Shown here: positions 11,780-21,522 of the stretch, piece after piece | Numbering within the stretch: the stretch's first letter is position 1 | Layout of the letters: each line of letters opens with the position of its first letter | NCBI GenBank assembly: GCA_904066235.2 | Contig: CAJFCV020000005.1 | Span: 11,589,501-11,653,500 of the forward strand | DNA: 64,000 bases | DNA from: Bursaphelenchus xylophilus | Lineage: Eukaryota; Nematoda; Chromadorea; Rhabditida; Aphelenchoididae | Reading direction: 5' to 3' | Program-made: the position numbers and the translations under genes | The notes under the pieces: generated by a model | What the model was told of the DNA's origin: nothing | What the model saw: the letters and a program-made list of their open reading frames with translations, nothing else | Database searches by the model: none

Positions 11780-11950
11780 AAGGCATTACGAGGTATTGAA
11801 CGATCAGCGGAGGGAGTACGCGGAAAGTGGAAAGCGGTCATAGAGAGAAAGTTGGCCATATTTTTCCCAGATCAATGCTGGAAAAACTTATTTTTTGTCG
11901 AAAATTTACCCTCTACGGTAAAAATAGACATGAAACTTTGGTCGTCTCTG
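11780..11950. repeat. Family E fragment
   Basis: The order 'GAGTACGCGGAAAGTGGAAA ... GCGGTCATAGAGAGAAAG ... ATAGACATGAAACTTT' matches, with drift, the centre of family E copies at 23.0, 36.6 and 38.6 kb. 11951-12300 shows no gene. Confidence 0.5.
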
Positions 11951-12302
11951 CAAAGCGCCAGCTTCAGTTCTCGCATATTGCGCCACATTTCATCAAACCC
12001 TTGTCGGCGTACTCGGAGACTTTCCCTGACCACCGAACCTTTGTATCCAACAAATTACCTACGGTCACAGAGGTACTCCGACTAGTTTTGATGTTCTTAA
12101 AAGCTTCAGATCGAGTTGAGTCATAGAGCTGTCTAAAATCTTTACAACCTCGGACTTTCGGGAACATCGTCAATCCTTTTCCAATACAAATAAGACGATA
12201 ATGTTCTTTGGGAACACTTAGCTATACAAAAAAGGTCGTAAATCAGTGTCACGATATGATATATGTATGAAAAAGGTGTCAGAATTTCTTATTTTTCCTA
12301 TA

Positions 12303-12450
12303 TTAGTTTGTCGGGAAAATAATGAGCACTCCGTCAATTGCATCGGCGCTGAGAAAATGAATCGTACCGCGACAAGATCAAATTGCTTTTCAATTCAGCG
12401 ACAACGATCAGCGCAGCAACATTGTGCTCATTATTTTCCCGACAGACTGA
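12303..12450. mobile_element. Family A MITE (GAGCAC type), full length
   Basis: TTAGTTTGTCGGGAAAATAA and TTATTTTCCCGACAGACTGA enclose a standard interior. Confidence 0.85.
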
Positions 12451-12526
12451 CACATAGCCTTAACTCTTTATTGTTTTACCGTGTACAAACAAATTTACAG
12501 TAAACCCAATGTCTTTTGCTCGCTGT

Positions 12527-12532
12527 TTTATT
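12527..12532 (-). terminator. Poly(A) signal of the first TTR gene
   Basis: AATAAA on the minus strand, 29 bases past the stop codon at 12561. Confidence 0.6.
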
Positions 12533-12560
12533 AGCCAAAACATTTTACAATATAGAAGAT

Positions 12561-13094
12561 TTAATGCTCAGCACTTTCACTTGACTTTGAGCCAGCATCC
12601 CCTTTAACACCTCGATGAATTGTAGTCTCTGTCTTTGTCGTAGTCCCGCCTTCTTTCGCCGGCAGCACCTTCGCCGACTGTCCACAACGTAGCTCTTTCT
12701 CCACCGTAGAAGATAGGTCGAACTCCAGCCAAATCTCATTGCTTCCTTGCGGTGGGCTGAAGTAGTATCGCGACACGGCCAGACACCCCGACTTTGACGG
12801 TTCTTTGCCCTCCTCGCGCAGCTCTTTGTGGCAATCGTGAAGGACCAACACATATGGCTCGACTTCCCCGAAAATCTCGGTTTCGGAGAAGTTCAGGCCA
12901 CTGAATTTGTTGTCCTTTAAATGGATCTGGCTCATAAAGTCGTTGGGGTCGATGTCGTGCTCCCACAGTTGGACAGTCCCGGATGTGTGGCCAGTCGCCC
13001 CGTCCAGAGGGCACTTCACTTTGCCACCGACTTTGAACTCGGCCGCGCGGGCGACAGTAAGAAAAGCAAAGAAAAATAAAAGTATTTTCTCCAT
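12561..13094 (-). CDS. Transthyretin-like secreted protein, intronless
   Basis: One exon of 177 residues. A signal peptide (KILLFFFAFLTVARA) is followed by the nematode transthyretin-like (TTR, PF01060) beta-sandwich: FKVGGKVKC, GTVQLWEHD, then EVEPYVLVLHDC near residue 90 and a conserved C in LRCG. The last 30 residues are a loose T/K/S-rich tail beyond the usual domain end, so the protein is longer than the common ~140. The start is the ATG at 13094; an upstream TTG gives only two more residues. A TATAAA box lies about 50 bp upstream and AATAAA just downstream. TTR proteins are secreted, and one Caenorhabditis member bridges apoptotic cells; the ligand here is unknown. It is about half identical by eye to the gene at 15366-15890, which is also intronless, so the two are a local duplicate pair. 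Confidence 0.9.
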   Translation of the reverse strand: MEKILLFFFAFLTVARAAEFKVGGKVKCPLDGATGHTSGTVQLWEHDIDPNDFMSQIHLKDNKFSGLNFSETEIFGEVEPYVLVLHDCHKELREEGKEPSKSGCLAVSRYYFSPPQGSNEIWLEFDLSSTVEKELRCGQSAKVLPAKEGGTTTKTETTIHRGVKGDAGSKSSESAEH

Positions 13095-13144
13095 GGTCAA
13101 TACAAAACAATGTAATTACTGGCTTTCCATCGCTCTCGAAGGCA

Positions 13145-13150
13145 TTTATA
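13145..13150 (-). promoter_or_regulatory. TATA box of the first TTR gene
   Basis: TATAAATGCC on the minus strand, about 50 bp before the ATG at 13094. The intronless paralogue has a matching TATAAATA at the same distance. Confidence 0.6.
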
Positions 13151-13447
13151 GTGGGAAAATATTTACCTCCCGCGCGGGTAGGTTGCCGTTGTAACAATTG
13201 GCAACTAAAACTAACAACTCAGTGATCAGATATTTCGTTATCTTCTCGAGGAAAACAACAGTTCTTGCAAAGAGCTGCGAGAAAATACAAAAACAAAGCG
13301 AAGACCGAAAGCGGACCATATCAAAGGTCATAAATTAGTTCGATAAACAATGCAAACGATTTCAACAACAAGGTCAACTCTAAGAACTTGTAGTTTACCA
13401 AAACATCACTGCTTCAGAACGTTGCATAGAAGTTTATCGCGGCAAAT

Positions 13448-13605
13448 GTCAGTCTCTCGGGGGATTAATGAGCATAACGTCGCTCCGCCGATCGCGTCGC
13501 TGAAGCAACAAGTAATTTGAATTTGCTGCGACGCAATTCGCGTTCTCGGCGGCGATGCGATTTTTGTTGCGAAAGGGTGCTCATTATTTTCTCGAAAAAT
13601 TGATA
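13448..13605. mobile_element. Family A MITE, diverged ends
   Basis: TCAGTCTCTCGGGGGATTAA and TTATTTTCTCGAAAAATTGA flank a well conserved interior. 13606-13640 is the CCAAAAAGTCTTGACGTTTT end of the family C-like subtype. Single family A ends at 13685-13710 and 13755-13775 point toward each other across about 45 bp. Confidence 0.7.
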
Positions 13606-13832
13606 AGCGGGCCAAAAAGTCTTGACGTTTTTCAACGCGCGACATAGGCTTTGATTTCTCCCTTTTCAGAAAATTTATCAGCCTGCTTATTACTTTCCCG
13701 ACGTACTGATGTTATGCCCCTTGCATAAATCCTTGTGTCATACAACTGAGCATATTCTGTCGGGAAAATTGTGTGGATTTGTACGACTGGTACCATCCAA
13801 CGGTTAGTTTTCAACTCCATATTTCAACTTTT

Positions 13833-13838
13833 TTTATT
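13833..13838 (-). terminator. Poly(A) signal of the two-exon TTR gene
   Basis: AATAAA on the minus strand about 115 bases past the stop codon at 13953. Confidence 0.5.
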
Positions 13839-13952
13839 TATCACTGTTTCTTTCTGTTCTGGAAAATGACGGCTCTTTCATCCAAAATAATATTTACGTT
13901 TACTCGGCTGGATGAAACGTCACGTTGGTGACGATTTTAAGCTTAAAAAATT

Positions 13953-15055
13953 CTATTTTCCAACACTTGTCAGACCGCCGACCGCCGCACCACACACCAG
14001 TTCACCTCTGTTGATGTCGACCATCCTTTCGTAGACCGGATTCGGTGCCGGAGAGCGGAAATGGTCGTATGAAACGGCCATACAGTCCGTGCGACCGTTT
14101 ATAATGTCGGGATGGCAGTCATGAATGACCTTCAAGTACGGCTCGACCCCAAACAACTCGGTTTTGTGGAAGTGTAGGCCTGGAAAACTCCCAGCAGCGA
14201 TTGGTCCTTGATCTTGGAAGTCGTCTCTGGTCACTCCTGAAAAGTTTCCGAATGTCTGTCGGCTTTTTGAAAACCCGTTGATCCAGCATTCTGTCGGGAA
14301 AATAATGAGCACTATCGCCGCCGAGAAAGTGAATGGCGCCGCGGCAAAATCAACCTGCTTTTCACTGTAGCGACGCTATCGGCGTAGCGGCATTGTGCTC
14401 ATTTTTTCCCCACAAAAGTGTTTCTTATCTGCTGTCGGGAAAATAATGGGCGCAATGTCGCTGCGCCCATCGCGTCACTGAAGTGAAGAGCAGTTTGATT
14501 CGAGGCAACTTATTTATTTTCTCGGCTTTTCGATGCGATATTGCGCTCATTATTTTCCCGACGGACTAATAGAAGAGCCAAAGGTCTCCGCATGTTTTCG
14601 TACGGTGCTATCGGCGTCACAAGGGACTTTGCGCGACAAACAATCGGTAATACGACAAGCTTCCGGCTCGAAGGCTCACATTGCAAACATTTCAAGACTT
14701 TTTGGCCTGCCTAGTACAGCATTGCGTATACTGGAGTGCTTAATACGGAAAATAATGAGGATTTATCGCGTCTTGAAATCTTCCATCACGGCTAGCCGCG
14801 GCTAAAGATTTGATGCGCAACTGCAGTGAGACGAGACATTTTGCTGCGGAAAATCCATCTTATTTTCAGGACAGGCTCATATTTCCAGAAACCTAAATAA
14901 AATCTACGTTAATACTCACTGTCCTTTTCCCACAACTGAACCGTCCCGCGCACTTCGTACGGGTTCTTGTAATTACAAAACACCCGTCCTCTCACCCACC
15001 AATCCTCCGCATTCGCGGTGGAGAGGCAGTAGAGCAACAAAACACCCAAGATCAT
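13953..15055 (-). CDS. Transthyretin-like secreted protein, two exons
   Basis: Exon 1 is 14920-15055 and exon 2 is 13953-14236; the phase-1 junction joins them to 139 residues, the usual TTR length. Exon 1 gives a signal peptide (MILGVLLLYCLSTANA) and the first strands (WWVRGRVFCNYKNP, GTVQLWEKD). Exon 2 gives FPGLHFHKTELFGVEPYLKV, IHDCH, and a final C in ELVCG. Donor GTGAGT and acceptor CTTTTCAG are both strong. The 683-bp intron holds two complete family A copies and one decayed copy. It sits between the two intronless paralogues, which suggests that an intron was lost in their lineage or that they arose through RNA. Confidence 0.88.
14288..14418. mobile_element. Family A MITE in a TTR intron
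   Basis: Left end TTCTGTCGGGAAAATAATGA; right end TGCTCATTTTTTCCCCACAA is worn. Confidence 0.75.
14430..14570. mobile_element. Family A MITE in a TTR intron
   Basis: TGCTGTCGGGAAAATAATGG and TTATTTTCCCGACGGACTAA enclose a typical interior. A further, strongly decayed copy follows at about 14738-14881 (ACGGAAAATAATGAGGA ... TTATTTTCAGGACAGGCTCA). Confidence 0.8.
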
Positions 15056-15097
15056 CCGAATTTCAGGCTGATTGAATTAAAGCCGAAGCCCCAATTC

Positions 15098-15104
15098 TTA
15101 TAAA
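15098..15104 (-). promoter_or_regulatory. TATA box of the two-exon TTR gene
   Basis: TTTATAA on the minus strand about 45 bp before the ATG at 15055. 15105-15250 shows nothing else. Confidence 0.5.
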
Positions 15105-15255
15105 CTGTTTCTTCTAAACTGCGATAATTGGAAAATTGTATATTGCTTTATCTGATTAGGGCTTTGTAATTTTATTATGGATAAACATCGTACGTGCGTA
15201 ATTGAAGATGTTTTTTCGTCTGTGCGTGGAAAACAACATGAAGCCGATAAAGTTT

Positions 15256-15261
15256 TTTATT
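15256..15261 (-). terminator. Poly(A) signal of the third TTR gene
   Basis: AATAAA on the minus strand about 105 bases past the stop codon at 15366. Confidence 0.55.
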
Positions 15262-15365
15262 CATTAGAAGCAGCACTCTGTAACGGTGTTCACTGATGTT
15301 TGCAAGAAATCCTGCAGACAAGCTCCATTTTGATTCGTATTCTAACGCGAAACGAGTGCAGCAGT

Positions 15366-15890
15366 TCAGTCGCTAGTTTCTTTAGCTTCAGTTGATTTGT
15401 AATCAACGCTTTCTTCTGGTTTGTCCGTTTCTTCGACCGCCGTTGCAGTCGTCGCCTGCGGATGGAGAAGTCTGTCCGACTGCGTACATCGCAGTTGGGT
15501 CTCCGTCGTGGAATCCAGATCAAAGTCGAGCCAGATTTCGGGCTTGCCAGGCGGGTTGAAGCGAGACCGCGAAATGGCTTGGCATTCCCTGGCCAGCCTC
15601 TTCCCTTCCGCACGGAGGCCTTTGTGACAGTCGTGGAAGATCAGCAAATACGGCTCGGAACCGTCGAAAATGGCAGACTCGGAAAAGTTAAGCCCACCAA
15701 ACACGTTGTCCTTCAAGGGGACTTGAATCATAAAGCCACTGGAGTCAACGTCGTGGTCCGACAGTTGAACAGTCCCGGATGTATGGCCAGACGGCCCATC
15801 CAACTTGCATTTGACTCTTCCCGCAACCGTGAAGTCAGCACTTTGCGCAACAGTAAGGAACACATAGCAAAATAAAAGAAACTTCTGCAT
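15366..15890 (-). CDS. Transthyretin-like secreted protein, intronless paralogue
   Basis: One exon of 174 residues. Signal peptide MQKFLLFCYVFLTVAQS, then the TTR fold: FTVAGRVKCKLDG, HTSGTVQLSDHDVDSS, FGGLNFSESAIF, EPYLLIFHDCHKG, and a conserved C in LRCT near residue 138. A T/A/E-rich acidic tail of about 35 residues follows. It shares the phrases GHTSGTVQL, GLNFSE, IWLxFDL and LRC with the protein at 12561-13094, including the unusual tail, so they are recent duplicates. The protein should be exported; its partner is unknown. Confidence 0.9.
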   Translation of the reverse strand: MQKFLLFCYVFLTVAQSADFTVAGRVKCKLDGPSGHTSGTVQLSDHDVDSSGFMIQVPLKDNVFGGLNFSESAIFDGSEPYLLIFHDCHKGLRAEGKRLARECQAISRSRFNPPGKPEIWLDFDLDSTTETQLRCTQSDRLLHPQATTATAVEETDKPEESVDYKSTEAKETSD

Positions 15891-15938
15891 CCTGATTCAA
15901 ACCCGAGCCGATGACCTGTTTTCAAGTTTTCTCAAAAT

Positions 15939-15945
15939 ATTTATA
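15939..15945 (-). promoter_or_regulatory. TATA box of the third TTR gene
   Basis: TATAAAT on the minus strand, about 50 bp before the ATG at 15890, matching its paralogue. 15946-16617 carries no gene that I can support; the plus-strand open frames there overlap the last sulfotransferase exon. Confidence 0.6.
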
Positions 15946-16617
15946 GGCGGATGTAGTAAAAATACTTTTCAATTTGGTAAATTCCCGTTTCAAGTATTAA
16001 CATTCCCTCATCAATCAAAAATTTCGTAATCTTAACGATTCATTTAGGAAAAAACACTTCGGAAAGAGCAGTTGAAGACAAAAAACACATTGAAACAGAT
16101 GAGTCAGAGAAGATTTACATCCAAAGATCACATATAAGTTCAAAAAAAGACGAGATCAAGAGCGGTAACGTAAATTATTACCCGAAAGACCCGCAGCCCC
16201 GGTATTATTACCTAAACCACAAAAACAAACCCTTATTTCGCTTAAAACTTATTATTAGTAAAGTAAACACCTCGTTTTCCCGAAAACAGCAAATAATTGT
16301 TACCAAAAAACCCCAAGAGTTTAGAAAATTCCATGAAAAGAGCGCGGAAAAAAGAAACAGTTGTCCAGAGTAACACTTGACCCGCAACTTTTTCTTACGA
16401 AATTTTCTCGAACTTTGCGCAAAATATTTTTTTCCTCTCCACCAACTTGTTATTCCCTATCACCTCACGGCTCACCATAGTTCCCAAATGTCAGTAAGTG
16501 GTTTTAGACATGAATTTCTTCATTTTTTCCAGGACCTCCCAAAAAACGCGCGAATCCCAACCAGATACCGCAAATATTATCCCATGCAACAAAATTAGAT
16601 CCTATATCCCCGCGAAA

Positions 16618-18644
16618 CTACTCGAATCCAGGGGGAAGCGGATAGCCAAAGGTTTTAAAATCGTGGTAGAACATTCGGACCACCTTCTCCATGAGATAAG
16701 GCGAAGACTTCAAACGGTGTTCGAAGAATTTCCTGGCATTTGTGTTGGAAGTAGCGTGGTGGGTGCGCTCTTTCATTGCGACGTTTTTGATATAATCCAT
16801 AGCCTGTTCCGAGACATTCTTCGAGTGCAGAAACTCCAGGACGCGGGGCATAAAAATCGCGGGTTTAGAGCTGTACTTCAGGACAGTGTAGTCCTGAAAT
16901 CAAGTGTCAAATTTAATGCTTTATCGCCGGCTTAAAGTCAGGAAAACCCTTGTTTGGGATAAAAATAATGGAACTCGGACTTTAAAATTGCAAAACTTAT
17001 AGGTATGTTTGAAATCGAACTTTTTTTAGGGCCGTTGTGTCGTCGATAACCCGACTAAAAATTACAGATTATGATCGCCTCAAGCATGTTATAGGGAGTA
17101 CTAATGTTGGACTTAATCCGTTTTCGACGAAATTACTACAGTAACACAAGAGAAAAGGCAGATTAACGCGAACTGCCAAACTGTACGAAATCTTATAAGG
17201 ACTAAAAGCAGAATGTTCTCTGTTTTAGCCAGAGATTCGCATAGGGTACAGTAGGGCCATCTTAACTTTATACATTAGCTTGGGAAAGAAGTCGAAAAAG
17301 TCTAATCTCTAATCGGGATTACAATGTTTTTAAAGGCCTTTCGGCTGTTATTCCCGAAAAGGCTGGTATATTCGAGGAATCAGAATTTCGAAAAAACGAA
17401 CTACTGTAAACAAGCGTCATCATACAGAACGAAAGTGTCATAGGACAGTTGTTTTGAATGTAATGCGGCTGATCCTAGATTCAAAGCTCTGCTATAACAA
17501 ATACTTGGTTTTTGGGTCGCAAATCTAGACTTACTTTCAAATACTTATCCATTCCGCATCTCCATGTCTGCGGATATTGATGGTGCGACAGAAAGTCGAC
17601 CGTAGTTTGTTCCCCACTGCTCAACCTCATCATCTCTTCGTACTCTTTCTCCACAAAACAGGTTAAGTTTGCACCACAGCCATGGCAATACCGTGTGCAA
17701 TTGGTGGCAAAGTCCACGCCACGAACGCACGCGAAGACGAAGCCGCTCAAGAACCGATCGATTGGCTCTCGCACGACTGTAAGTTTTGTCCATTCATTAA
17801 CTTCAGGGCCATGAATTTGAACCGCATGCTCAACCGACTTGACTCGATGTTTGGAACAAGCGCTGAAACAAGGATCGACCTTCCACCACCGAGAAAAGAA
17901 CACCAAAGGATAGACGGATTATTATGCTCCTACACTATTATTATAGCAGACGCCATCGCCTTCCATTATTACCCTCGACAAACTTACGGTCCGTAGTAAT
18001 TGCCGAACATCTCTTTGCCGCTGTAAAAAAAGCCAAGCTCATCGTTTAGCAGGCACATTATCGCCGTCATAAGTTGTGAGCTGGTCTTCGGAATCGTGCA
18101 CATCAGCGTTTTCTTCGGTTTTAGAGTCTAAAATACAGCTTTAGGTGCGGGATTTGATTACCCAATAGTACTGGAAGTCCGATTCGATTGTTTTGAAGGG
18201 CTTCACGCAATTCTTCGCATCCAGTCCTTGACAGATGCCTTCGAAACGTTCCACAGAGGGCTCTGGAATTGGGTCTTCGTTTAGGGACAATGTTTGGTTC
18301 CATGGTATACACTGTGCATTACAGTACCGTCCACTTTTTTGTTTCATACTGTCAGTCCGGCGGATGGAGCAATCATCACCAACTGAAAACATTTTTGTTT
18401 TTTGGCGCTTTTATCAGGTTGTCGGGAAAATAATGAGAACTATGTCGTTGAACTATGTCCTGCTCTTACCGTACGAGGTGACTACGGCGTCGTCTTCCTG
18501 CTCGCTCTCCGAATGCCTTCCAAGTCCACTCCACCATCGCACAATGTCCAAGAAGAGTAGTATCTCGAGCAGTACCAGCAATATGGTCCTATTCCCGAAC
18601 GACCAATGCAACCTCCTCCTCATCATCGTCTTCACTGTGAACAT
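16618..18644 (-). CDS. Nematode carbohydrate sulfotransferase, five exons
   Basis: Exons 18470-18644, 18162-18382, 17988-18127, 17535-17862 and 16618-16893 join in phase to 379 residues. Residues 1-20 are cytoplasmic and basic, and about 21-38 form a signal anchor (ILLVLLEILLFLDIV), as in type II Golgi enzymes. The PAPS-binding 5'-phosphosulfate motif is CTIPKTSSQ (142-150); the 3'-phosphate motif is VVREPIDRFLSGF (208-220). A four-Cys segment (NCTRYCHGCGANLTCF) and the C-terminal SSPYLMEKVVRMFYHDFKTF are family signatures. It should transfer sulfate from PAPS to a glycan, possibly chondroitin or another Golgi substrate; the acceptor cannot be told. Intron 2 is only 34 nt (18128-18161) and is required to keep the frame through the PAPS site. 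The first in-frame ATG after an upstream stop is at 18644. Confidence 0.9.
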
Positions 18645-18693
18645 GGCCCGCGTTCGCCTCTCCACCAACTCGCTCTATGAAGCAGCCATGTTC

Positions 18694-18699
18694 TTTATA
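18694..18699 (-). promoter_or_regulatory. TATA box of the sulfotransferase gene
   Basis: TATAAA on the minus strand about 50 bp before the ATG at 18644. It lies in the 255-bp gap to the next minus-strand gene, too short and too marked for an operon spacer. Confidence 0.45.
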
Positions 18700-18899
18700 A
18701 AGCGATCATGTTTTTAGATATCGTTGCGAAACGGCGTGAAACTTTGTCCTCCGGCGTCGGTTGCAGTGCCCAACCGGATTTGAAACCCGAAATTGAACAA
18801 TCTTTGCAATTTTTTCGTAATCCGAGCTACTTTTGGGTGGGGTTAACTGTCTTTCCGAGCGGCTTTCCTGAAGATGCGCCCTCCAGAATCGTCAAGATT

Positions 18900-19947
18900 T
18901 TATCGGCCGAAAAGCCAGTGAAGATGTTCCGAAGCGCGCGGATCTGATTGGAATGGCGTCTTCTTCGGGAACCGGATTCGGTGGCGTTGAACGCGCGAAT
19001 TTGTGGATTCACTGGACTCTAACCGATGTTTGCATTTGCAAGAGATTTTGCGCCCGCTGGAAATTTTTAAAGAGCGATAATCTGGCAATCATTATGTCGG
19101 GAAAATAACTAGCACCTAGTCGCATCGAAAATTAGCCGCCGAGAAAATGAATTGTCGCGGCAAAATCCAATTGCTTTTCAATTCAGGCTGAATTTAAAAT
19201 CGGTTACAAACAGTGCGATTTCCATTTCTCTCCTCGTCGCAGTCGCGCAACAAATATCCAGCTAGTCGTCGCCAAGCGAAGATGGGCGATTTTTAGGCGC
19301 GGCGGAGCCACATTATTTTCCCGACAGACTGATATATCAGTGAGTCGGGAAAAATCGGCGCGCGCCGCATCAAAAATGAAATAATGAATTGTGAAAAAAA
19401 ACAAAATCAATTTGTTTTTTACTTCAATGGAGCGACTGTTGAAGCAACATTATGCTTATTACTTTCCCGACAGACATAATTATAAATTGCAATAAAATCT
19501 CCTTGTTTACCGAAAAGTTTTAATCTGGCGCTCCGAGCGATCTCTGACGGGTTGCGTAAATCCCCAGGAAAGACTTCTTAACTCACTCAAAGCGTTGTAC
19601 AGTTTTATAATTTTCTACTTTGAGGATTGGCTTCATCTTCTTAAACAAATCCCGCTTATAATAGCGGTTAATTCGCCGGTTATACTTCTGGGAAACCGTG
19701 TATAAAATTGCTTCTCGCTGGATTTTCAACTGAAAGATCTTTATCCAGCCCAAAAATAGCGCGCGTCTGATGTTTTCTATCAAAAATGTAAGCGCCCTTT
19801 AACATCGCCTTTTCCGCAAGCGTCGCAGGGTCGGCTGGGCAAAAAGGTCCGCAGAAAGAGAAGCTGCAGAACGAGGGGAAACGAAGAATCGTAAAACGTT
19901 ACAGTATTCCTACAGTAAGTCAAGAATTAAAGATTTTACCTGCCCAT
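18900..19947 (-). CDS. Small uncharacterised gene, four exons proposed
   Basis: Proposed exons 19940-19947, 19686-19863, 19587-19654 and 18900-19056 give 136 residues with all phases agreeing. I do not recognise the protein. It starts MGSFSFCGPFCPADP, has a charged middle (IFDRKHQTRAIFGLDKDLSV, RDLFKKMKPILKVENYK) and a basic C-terminus (KISCKCKHRL, RVQRHRIRFPKKTPFQ), with no signal peptide or membrane segment, so it may be nuclear or cytosolic. Weak points: exon 1 codes for only 8 nt, and intron 2 is 31 nt and ends in the unusual ATAAG. If intron 2 is wrong, exon 2 would stop at GTATAA. The alternative minus frame at 18827-19012 (TGFSADKILTILEGASSGKP) is also protein-like and could be the true last exon. 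Intron 3 holds two family A elements. Confidence 0.45.
19093..19332. mobile_element. Family A MITE, chimeric
   Basis: The left part is of the GAGCAC type (TAGCACCTAGTCGCATCG) and the right part of the GTGGAT type (CTCGTCGCAGTCGCGCAAC ... GAGCCACATTATTTTCCC). At 240 bp it is longer than either parent, as expected if two elements fused. Confidence 0.7.
19337..19480. mobile_element. Family A MITE
   Basis: GTGAGTCGGGAAAAATCGGC at the left and TTACTTTCCCGACAGACAT at the right; the interior is typical. Confidence 0.75.
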
Positions 19948-20276
19948 CTTGATATATGAGTTACTAGCTAACTTTGGTATGTATAGTATAACATACCACG
20001 TCTCTACTGTAACGTTTTGTTTATATGCGCAAGGCACATCTGAAAGCTCGAGTAATCAATGTACTAATTGGTTTTATTATAGGTATTGCATATACATACA
20101 ATATAGGAAGTAATCCTTTGGACAATCTGTTTGCCAAGCCGTACAAGCGACATTCAAAAATAACTGTACTGGCCCTTTAAGACGATTAAATATTCGTGTA
20201 TTTTTACGATTTAAGCCGATGTAGATGCAAGATGTTGCAGGCAAAAATACTGTAACCAGCGTCGAACATTGCCGTC

Positions 20277-20525
20277 AGCGACGCATGTCAAAAAAAGTGG
20301 AAAAACAAGGAACCTCGGATCATTGATTTTTGACGAAATGTCGCCGAATTATCGAGTCACAAGAGAAAAAAACTTTCCCAGAGAAATTCTTTTTCGAGAA
20401 AATTATTTTTTCGAACAGAAAAACAGTTTTTCGAACTCGATAATTCTGTGGCATTTCGCAAAAAATCAATGATCCGAGATTCCTTGTTTTTTCACTTCTC
20501 TGAAAGATTTTTTTTGACGTGCGAC
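20277..20525. mobile_element. Fold-back element, about 250 bp
   Basis: GACGCATGTCAAAAAAAGTG and AAAAACAAGGAACCTCGGAT at the left are mirrored by ATCCGAGATTCCTTGTTTTT and TTTTTTTTGACGTGCGAC at the right, an imperfect terminal inverted repeat of roughly 50 bp. Only one copy was noticed. The flank 19948-20276 shows nothing. Confidence 0.65.
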
Positions 20526-20634
20526 GTGGCGGTGCTCATTATTTTTGAGGCTTTCCCATAAAAAACAAATTTAAAAAGTCGAAAATTCAAATGTGTAAAA
20601 TTTTATGCAAAAAAATCGCTGTTACAAACAGTAA

Positions 20635-21522
20635 TCAGCAATTATCTTCATTCCGGCCGAGATGCGGCTTGTACAGGTCAAGATGTTCGATGGAAAACGT
20701 TTTGCCAATCTTTACATGTGCTCGAGGGATGGGAATTGTCAGCTTGCGGGCGCATTTCTAGACGAATTATGCAAATTGTTTGCTCTTCTTACCGGCTTGG
20801 CTCCACAGGTATGTCGTATGACGACGTATGGATCAAAACCAAGGAGTATGGAGTTGGTGCTTCCTGTGATCAGGATGTTTCCGGTGTTTCGGTCGTTTTC
20901 TTTGCGGCTTAGCAACTTGTCACTACCAACTGAATTGGATATTTTAATAACAGCTATAAGTCTGTCGGGGAAATAATGTGGGTTTGTTGCAGCAAAATAT
21001 CTTATTGTACCAAAAATCTATCCGCGGATTGCCTTCTTGAAGTGATGATGGGGGGATTTTAAGGCGCGATGAATCCACATTATTTTTCCGACAAACTGAT
21101 ATGTTGTTAATGGTGATGTAAACATGTAAGTATAATTCAATTTTGCAATATTTCATCAAAGTCTTTTTGCCGAGCTTGAAGCACTTTTCCTATCAGACTG
21201 TCGGAAAAATATTGAGCACAATTTCGCTGCGTCGATCGCTGAATTGAAAGCAATTTGATTGTGCCTTGACCCAATTCATTTCCTCGGCGATGCGATTTTC
21301 GATGCAACAGAGTGCTCATTATTTTCCCGACAAACCTCATCCTCACTCACCTTTATATCGATCCCACAACTCAACTTGTGCCTTGTCTTTGTAAACCGGG
21401 CATGGCCTTCGAGTCCCCGAACAACATTCCACCTTGCCGGCGACGGTCACCGTATACGTCTTTCCACTTGCCAACGGCACCAGCAACGCTGTGCAGAGCA
21501 GTAAAACCACTGCGCTTTGCAT
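20635..21522 (-). CDS. Transthyretin-like secreted protein, three exons
   Basis: Exons 21351-21522, 20793-20929 and 20635-20757 join in phase (1, then 0) to 143 residues. Exon 1 carries the signal peptide (MQSAVVLLLCTALLVPLASG) and strands A/B (YTVTVAGKVECC, KAQVELWDRYK). Exon 2 carries TGNILITGSTNSILLGFDPY and VVIRHTC, the central TTR block. Exon 3 carries CARKLTIPIP, the usual last strand, and ends in NC. Intron 1 sits at the same place and phase as in the two-exon TTR gene at 13953-15055. Intron 2 is only 35 nt (20758-20792) and must be removed to keep the frame. Intron 1 holds two family A elements. The protein is clearly diverged from the cluster at 12.5-15.9 kb (Cys-rich exon 1). Confidence 0.88.
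20957..21100. mobile_element. Family A MITE (GTGGAT type)
   Basis: AAGTCTGTCGGGGAAATAAT and TTATTTTTCCGACAAACTGA flank the GTGGGTTTGTTGC / GAATCCACATT interior. Confidence 0.8.
21191..21336. mobile_element. Family A MITE (GAGCAC type)
   Basis: TATCAGACTGTCGGAAAAAT and TTATTTTCCCGACAAACCT; its right end lies only 14 bp from the exon 1 boundary of the TTR gene. Confidence 0.8.

Noticed and set aside
20662..20976. Plus-strand frame with a ubiquitin-like look and a neat 65-nt intron
   Set aside because: It is the antisense shadow of exons 2 and 3 of the minus-strand TTR gene, whose conserved DPYVVIRHTC and CARKLTIPIP blocks and matching phases are far stronger evidence.
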